Shown piece after piece: positions 43,295 to 52,583 of a stretch of 64,000 bases of DNA. Source of the stretch: Aulostomus chinensis (taxonomy: Eukaryota; Chordata; Actinopteri; Syngnathiformes; Aulostomidae). The first letter of the stretch is position 1. Each line of letters opens with the position of its first letter. The position numbers and the translations under genes are program-made. The stretch covers positions 19,564,509-19,628,508 of the forward strand of contig JBBMOA010000002.1 of NCBI GenBank assembly GCA_037954235.1, read 5' to 3'. A model generated the notes under the pieces. The model saw only the letters and a program-made list of their open reading frames with translations. It had not been told where the DNA came from and ran no database searches.

Positions 43295-44873
43295 CTGGAA
43301 CAAATTCCGAGATGATGAAACAAAGAACTGAATTTACATCACACCATTTCAGCAATATACAAATGGATGCATGAAGTCTTCAGGGCCATTGACAATGAGA
43401 GATATCGCATACAAATGAATTTGTGGCAAAAAATGTTGCTCAGTATAATCATGTTTGTTCTGTTCGTCACATAGAGAAGCTCCCTGTAACCAAATGAAAC
43501 TGACACATGTAAATTCTATATCAATCGGGTCTTCTTCCAAATGATTGTTATAGTGAAACCCTATTTAGTCTCAGTATCACAGTTCAGTCATTATATGCTA
43601 CAAAATGTCTTTTCCCCCAGCATCATTATGAGGAAGCTAGAATGTTCTGCGTGGATTATAAGCAAAGCAACGTGGTGGGATGCTATTTGCATGGCGAAAG
43701 CATATCACAGATTAGCACACTTGTGGCATCATGAAACATTTAGGAAGCTTTCCAGCTTCCAAACGGAGCTGCTAGGCAGGAAAAAAGGCATGTAGAGATA
43801 CCACTAGAGGTAATGGTAAGGTCAAAATACTGAGAAGAGTCATGTTAGGAAAGTGGAAGATTCCAGACATAGCACATGTACACAGAATTTCCTTAGTGAC
43901 TCTTTTGTTCCTTGCCATAAATATGTTGTTTGTTTTCAATAGAGAACAATACATTAATGACAGATTTTTTTACCAGGCTCTCAAAAGTAAAAAAAAAAAA
44001 AAATCCATTTTCCAGCTTTCAGACAACAATGTTGCTTCATTTGTACAGCATCTGTTAAATATACTTCGATTGATCACATTCAGGATGAGGGGTGCCTCAT
44101 GCATGACTGTGTTCGAATTTCTCTCATAGATTTGTTGTTAAATAGTAATGACAAAGGAAAATATGAGAATTCTATGTGTCATTCATGAAACTTGCAGTTA
44201 AATCACTTCTGAGCCCAATTCTGATTAATCCTAAACTGCCTGGCAATGTGCTATTATTTTTAAACATGAGGGCTGCAGATGTACGTGCCAAACCACAAAC
44301 CATCAAACAATCTGACGAGTGTGTTGAACGGCAGCAGGTAACATAGACGAAAGAAATGAAAGGAAAATCAGACAGGAAAATACCATCTAGGGGTAGCAAA
44401 TTATTTTCTCCTCTGCTACTGAAAGTTTTCATTCAAAAAATAAGTCTGTTGACTGTTTTTACATGGAGTTAAATATCCAAGTTATGAGCCTCATCCCTGT
44501 CTTCGTCACATTCAGGTTATGGTGTTTACATGCACACACAGAAGCCTGAATACTGATATCCCAGCATGCATGATAAGTATTAGTATTCCAGTTTCTGATT
44601 ACAGCATCTTATTTGTGGAGGCACTGTAATGTTTATAACTTCACAGAACAAACTGCAGTTATTTTAAATCCAAGGAAAATGAGACCACAGTGGCTTAGCT
44701 CTATTAACATGGTATATTCACCTTCTGATGGGTCGGAGGGTCCATGAGGGTTATAATTAGGGGGCCGCAGCAGTTCAGTTTGTATTGTGTTTATTGTTTT
44801 TTCCTGAGAGGTAAAAATGCACACTAATGAATGTTCTATCTTAATATAACCACTGAAGTGTCGTGCAGTGTGA

Positions 44874-44908
<35 letters not shown>

Positions 44909-47900
44909 GGGGGGGGGTGTTTAGAGATGGAGCCTTGACGTGCATGGGGCAGTCCAGCAATGTCGCAAACATCTTTTTATCAGGGTTGTCAGCTGGGTTA
45001 TAAACAAGACCAGTGATAATCATCTTAAATAAGTATGAAGATTAACAACTTTAAATTAATTTACAAATGTATAAAAATTGTTGTCAAGTCCATTTTATTC
45101 GTATAGCGCCAAATCACAACAAAAGTTATCTCATGACACTTTACAAGTAGAGCAGGTCTGGCACCACGCTCCTTCAATGAATTTACACCCAAATATTCTC
45201 CATGAGCAAGCACATCCTGCAACAGCAGCAACCAAAACCTTCCTTTTAACAGGCAGGAACGTCGAGCAGGTCATGTGTTTTCTCTTTCCTTTTATCACCA
45301 TTATAAATGTCAAAAGCTTTGGCTGGTCAAGAGAACTCTCAATTTAGGTCTTACCCAAGAACAAACAGGAGGAACTGATGAACGCTCCTGAAGCTCTTGA
45401 CTCGTTTGTGTGGTGTAGATGTGGGTCACTTTGACTGTCACTTCATATTAGCAGCAATTACATCACCTCAAATTATTGATGTGGGTCACATGCTTTGGTG
45501 ACATAAAGGGATGACCTCATGTTTTATTTTATCACCCGCATACTAAATGTCATATTTTACTCTGAAATGTCATGACTAAAACATCCCCATCATAAATTTA
45601 AGCATAATTTGCATAACCATTGAAGTCACAAAGGTCTGATTGTACACAGCCTTATCACCAGACTGAGCGTTGAGCTACTGGAACAGTAGCCAGTGGAGTT
45701 TCCCTAGTTATCAGCTGGAACTCACAACAAAGAGGAAGGAACTCCTTCATTGTGGTCAGGATACCACTCACCACAAAATCCAACCATGAGCTGCCAAATG
45801 TTAAAACACAAAACCATCAATAAAGGAAGAAAGACTAAGATGTAGTACTGACTCTTGTTTCGCTGCTGGTGTTTGATTTGCAATCAATGATTGGCTTTCT
45901 TGATACAATCTTCAAAAGAATACAATTTGTTACTTCACTGTTTATCGTTTTACTAAAATTACAGCTGCACATTAGTCAGCATTATCAAAATTACAATATG
46001 GACAAGTACAATATTTAAATTTGATGTATGTCATGTGTCCCAAAATTAGATTAGATTAGATTCAACTTTACTGTCATCCTACATGTCACAGGTACTAGGC
46101 AACAAAATGCAGATCGTATCTAATCAAAAGAGCATAAGAAGGAACTGAAGAAAATAAATAATAAGCAATGACTATGGTATACAGCATGTATAACTATACA
46201 GTAAGCTGTTAGAAAGGAGGCACATGAAAATGCAATGCAGGTGACTGCAATGTCAGCGAGGGTCCAGAGGGCATGAGGCCGTGATGTGTGTGAGTGATCA
46301 CCTTCATCAAATCAGAATCCAGTTCCGGATCAACTCCAAAATCAAATTGACTGCTCTTCAAACTAAATTATCAGCCTAATACATTTCACCAGTATCAATC
46401 CACAATTTTTTAAGTATGTCTGCAAACAGACCAACGCTGGTGATCAGGGGGCCTCATTCGTGAAGGGAATTATGGTCTGAATTCTAAATGATTTTTGGGC
46501 CCTTGAAAATACATTCTTCAGCCAAAGCCAATGGGAGAAAAAGCCATAGTTTTTCTATGGTGAATAGGTCTGACCCAAATACCATGGGTTTTCCAAGGTT
46601 CAGGTGAAAATCTGCCTCTTAGTTTGTGCTTAATGCAGCCAACTGACAAACAAATGGCACAGATTGCATTATCTGCTCGGCAGAGGTAGTAAGAGGTAAC
46701 AAAGATGTTTATCACTGAATAACAAGACACTGGGAAGCCCAATCTTGTACTTCTGACATTAATTATTCTTAATATCAATTTTGCCAAATTTGCAAAAGAA
46801 TAATGCAGACAGACCAACCAAACCACTCTTCCAGAATGAGTTTAGGTCACTGCTGAAAGACCGATTACACAACTTGACTTGATTTAAACAACCAATGATG
46901 GAGAAAACCAACCACAACACATGGCAGCACTTCAAGATCTGGTATCAAGAGATCAACATCTCCAGCTGCTGGAGTTTCTGCTCCTTAAAGCCGATACATT
47001 CAACCAATATTGACTTTGTGGCCTTACTTCACCAAGTTTAAGTACTTGCTAGGTTAACAGATGAGTTTCACCCATCACCTTAGCATAAGTAAACACATGT
47101 CAAGTGTAATCTTGAACCCATTATGAGGAGATTTGTGAATCTTGTTTAAACAACCCACTTTCAGACAGAGGTTTAGAGAGTTTATAAAATTTAATCTGAT
47201 GATTGATCAGTCCAAATGCTTTATCTATTCTTAAATGGAGAAGAGATTTCACATGGAACCAAGGATAACTCACCAAGTGGTCAGACCACAGTGGAATTCC
47301 TGCAAAATGAATTGAGTATTCATTTTTCTGAAATAACTATGTTTGTATTTTGTTCTGGTGTATTCAACTCAACAAAAGCGTAAAAGAAATTTCAGTTTCA
47401 AATCTCACATTTTCATTTCATGGTTGAATTATTCAAGGCTAGAAAAAAAAGACCAACCCCCCCCCCCCCCCCAAAAAAAAAACCCTGTTATTTCAAGTAA
47501 TTGCTGATGTACGTCCCAACTGTGGAGTAATTTCCTGAACTGCCTAGATCATCGTTGTGTAAAGAAAATGCTATGACAAGCTAATCAAAAAAATACGCTA
47601 AATTAAACTGCGAGGCCAAACTGGTGCAAACCGGCACAAGCTTGAAAGTATTTTATTGTTTGAATGACAGACAAGAAATGTTCAGATTGTTAGTAGCAAA
47701 ATTAACATATTTAGGAAGACAAAGTCAAAGGGCAGCTATAGGAACCGCTCATAAAATTTCCCATTAGATGCAATAAGGGAGCATAATGGCAGACAAACCT
47801 CTCAGAACTTCACGGGTCTTTTTTGGTTTAAGAAAAGATTTTTTTTTTGCCCTTGGGTGTGACAGATGAGCCAGCATTAAAAACAAGCAAATAAGTTTTA

Positions 47901-50900
47901 ACAGAAAGCAAATTCATGAATTCTTCAGAAGATAAAAGCTAGCAGGGTCTTGTTTTCGGTACGACTATTACAATAATGCTCCAAAGGCATTTATGAATTT
48001 CAGTCACGCCACATTACCCTACAGGCTGGTCAAGGATTGACTCCATGTTGAAAGCGTCTCTACAAATAAACATCTTATGACTCATAGCAAGATCACACAG
48101 TCAACAGATTTGTGCAGATGGAAGTATTTTCTTGTAGTCAAGGTACTTTTTTTAAATTTTTATATTGCATGATTGTGATTGGTTACATAAGCCATTCCCC
48201 AAAATCCAATCCAGAGAGTAACACAGAGTACGGATTGGGTTGTGCGTCTGTGAAACACATTCCAAAAGCTGTTTGATTCAATAAAGAGTGGTGATATCTA
48301 TCCAATAAACTGAGAAAAGCAGCTGGGCAAATTCCTTCACTTGGCAAATAACATGGTGAACAGCATGCCAGACCAAATACAACGGCTTGCCAATAAACAG
48401 CATCCTACTGCAAAAGGAAATTACAGATTTACAGGTTTCAAAAAAAGTTTTTTGTCGCTGGAAAGATGTTCTTTTAATAAAACTAGGCTACAGTGTATCC
48501 ATGCAGGGAAAAAGGCTAAAAATATGGCACAAATATTTTTAAACTTGTTGTTTCATGACCAGAGGGGTTGTCATATTTGGCAAAAACCAGAATGAAATGC
48601 GTAGAAGCCTGAGAATTCTGAAAGGCTCATAACATTCCTGTTGTGCCAGGATCAAACTACACGATATTTCTGTCTTTCACAATGGTTTTGTCAGATTTAC
48701 CATGTCAGAATTGGCAATTGTGGTAAAAGCCTAAAAATTCTTGCCATGTCTTGGTCGGGTGACTGGAAAAATCTGCAAGACCCACTGTAGTGCGCCGTCG
48801 ACACAAAACCTTACTCATGTTCTGGTCATCAAGGAGGAGGGGCAAGAGATGTGATGCTGGTGGCCTTAAATTCCCAAAAAAAAAAACAATAATAGTGCGC
48901 CTGATGGCATCAAATAGTCTATTGTACAACGATATGCAAATGTTCAGCACGAAGGTTACAGAAGACTGCTAGCCCAGTATAGCTTAGCCAGGCAGTTGCT
49001 CACTGCGTCCCTGCTATTTCTGGCCAACAACTATCCTTCTCGTCTCTGTCTGACATCAGTGGGGCAGGGTATTGTTGCCACTGTTTAACAGACTAAACTC
49101 CTGTTTTGCTGATCTATGCTCATAATCCAGCATGGAAGTCAAAGTGTGTCAGTCAAGAATCAAGACCAAATCATGTCTCAATCTGGTTGAATTTGTGTAC
49201 TCTTCACCTGGGATCAGATTTTTAACAATACTGTCATGGCTGGTTCCTATTGTCAATTGCAGGTTCAACAAAAAATGTGTGATGCATTTTTTTTGCTATC
49301 AAGCAAACTTTGAAACAACACAAAGTTAGAAAATGATGAACAATTATTAAATTTCCCATGTCCAAAAATATCACAGTTTCCCACAATGCTAAATTATGTA
49401 ATTATTTATTTCAGTTACAATGACTCTAAAAAAGAATAAAACTTTTTTTGCTGTGGGATGGAAACAAAAAGTCTAAAAATTTAAGAGAAAATGAAAATGA
49501 AAATAATTCACTGGTACGTAGCTCACGACACTTAGCCAGAGGGGAGCACATCATGGTCATGTTCCCTTTTAACTTACAAACAACATTCTTGTTCATAAGT
49601 CGAACAGAAAGGAAAGAACAAATAGCATACATTTGATAGGTCAGCAATAAACAATCAAATCCAGTCTTCATTTGTTTTAGATCACATTAGCTTCCAACTC
49701 GCACATTGATTCGACCATTATGTGCCTTTCCAATTTTTCCAAATAGGTCACCTGTCTTACATTGAAAATATCACGAGGTTCTTTCATGAGACATATTCCT
49801 TAGATTCATATTCATTCCCAAAGGGCTACGTTTTTTAGAAAGGACAAAGACACTTTTCTGCATTTGCAAATTCATACAACGTAATAAAAAGAATCTAGAG
49901 AAGATATTAAAAAGATTTAGTCTATATTTGCTTAACAAAATCTGCACCACTGGTTAGATGGTACACGTCAGCATTTCTTCAAACCAGATTTGGGCTGCAT
50001 TAACATGACAATAATCTCCTTGTATAACTAAGGTCGCTATTTCATACGAACAGAACTCCATTTCCTGTGGCTGTGATTAATGCACAAGCTCATGTACGAT
50101 ATAGGATTGGATTTTTCTGGCACTGATTTAACACTGACATTCTGATTCATCACAAATTGGAATACAGCCTGTTCCTCAACAGATTGCATGCTTAGCAGTG
50201 TTTGCAACTGATCCCTCCATGGTAAGCTAACAATGAGAACTGGGTCAAGCCAGTGGAGCAAAAGCCAGAGCCGTGCAGGAAGCTTGGTGACCCATGTTGG
50301 GATCCCTGGTTTAAATTAACGAGCAAGGTGGAGAGAAAAAAATCTGTTGTCTAGACGACCAACTGCACATTACTGACACAAGTAGTTGCAATAACTCTTA
50401 ATGAACCGCTCTGAAAGACAAAGGAAGTAATATTCAATCATTTGATTTTTCACACTACTTAAAATTACGGGCTGAAATCAATTTTCCTGTCTTTTGATCT
50501 CCTGTTTACAAACAAGAGCATCTCTGCAGTGCTCCTCCGCTCAGGAATTAATATGCTTCATTACATTGAGGAAAACATAATAAAAGCAGACAAGCACAAT
50601 TCAATAGGGAGTGGGGGATATTTTGGTCCTACTGAAAGGCTTACTAGTGGATGAGGCTTAACCCTGTCACAACATCCTAACCAAGCAGGGAGCAGATTTT
50701 CAGATGGAAGATGAATGAAATGAAAAGACAACATAAAGTGTTTCAATAAGGCCACCATGAGTCCCTGGAACTACTTCAATGCACCTTGGAACAGATTACA
50801 CAAGTCTCTGGAACTCTACTGGAGAGATGGAAAGTCATTCTCTCTAAAGATGCTGTGATGATGGATGGTGGTGGAAAGCGCTGTTGCACTTCTCTCTTGA

Positions 50901-51005
50901 AACTTTTCCTCAAACAAAAATACAAATCATTGAAAACGTAAAGTAAAATTCTTGACATCATTACAGAGCTGTATTTCTAGAGTTGTGTGGCAGTGGCTGT
51001 GTGTT

Positions 51006-51046
<41 letters not shown>

Positions 51047-52516
51047 GCACCTATTTCAATTCACCACGAGCGTGAATTGCGCTCCACAAGCATGTATTAC
51101 ACTCCATGCGCCAATGGAACCTCCCATGTGCGCACAATTCAGTGACCAAGAGCGCTACTCTTTACTGCAGACACAAAAGTCAACAAACGGGCGGATGAGT
51201 TGCCGCTGTCAACAAAGCAGGAGCACCAAGCAAAATATGGCAATATTTTGCTTCATAGCCAATAGTCATGGCAAGCCCAAGAACACCACAATGCCCAATA
51301 TATAACAATGGATTTGTTATTTGTGTGATCTGTTTCAACAAGTACACCTTAAAGCATCTCACACACAGACATGCCAGCCAATGACTTTCTAACCTGATCA
51401 ATAGCCTAATGACATTATGACTTTCAGTCAAATGAGTAACAGATTCTGTGACATGTGTACTGTTTTTATAGCATTTAAGGTGTAACATGTTGCACTGTGC
51501 ACAGGTAGTAATCTTTGTGAGGATTTATTTTGGTTACAAATAAAATGTGCTGCTGTGAAGGAAGTAAGTCTTATCAAATATTTAATGACTTATATTTAGG
51601 GAATTCTAGTGTTTATTTTAGATTATTAAACTTTTTTAGCATTATGATAAATTTGTGACCAAAAAAAACTTACAATCATGAACAACACTTAAAATGAACC
51701 ACAATGCATAATCAGTGGATACCTTAAATACCACTTAAAATAAGATTAGAGCAATGTTCCGATCCAACTTTTACCAGGTTAAACGCTCTCACCAAATACT
51801 GATTCCACATTATTGCCAAAGATTCAAGGCAGTTTTGATGCTGTTTTTGGAATCCGAGCAACTCTAAATCTCTCTAAGTCAGGTGAATGCCAAGGCCATA
51901 CCATGTGACTCACATCATCTTCACTTTTCTTTCTCATAGATGAGGGCGTTAGAAACCAATCATTATAGGACAAAGACACTCTCTAAGAACAAAATGCCAT
52001 GATTCCTCCCTCTATAGGGACCCAAACGAGGCAGCAGAATACCGTAGTCATTAAAGCATGACAGATCTACTAGTTCCCCTCACTGTAGGGGTCAGGCAAA
52101 CCTGACAAAGAGTCACGTGGATTAACCCATATCATGGGTTTCAAGTGTGCACTATGACAACCTCAGTTTCTGGCCCTTTTACTGATGTCTTTGTTCCTAT
52201 TAAAACACTCGCCAAATGAGCATCCTTATGATTGCACTTCCTGCCTCCAATCCACAGCAGTAAATCCCCTGTCAAATTCCTCTTTTCATTTCACCATCTT
52301 ATTCCAGAGCTGATATCAACTGACCCCTTCTGAGGGTTTTCCTTAATTTATCATCCTTCTCTGTGTCACTTTGTGTCTCTACCATCAACTTCACATCACC
52401 ATTGGCCAGTGGATTAAAAAACAAACTCGTGGTCCATGTATCTTTCTGTGGTGAGACTGTCTGGATTCAAATTCATTCAGACTCCATTGATGTCGCCAAG
52501 AACATTTTGTTACTGG

Positions 52517-52583
<67 letters not shown>
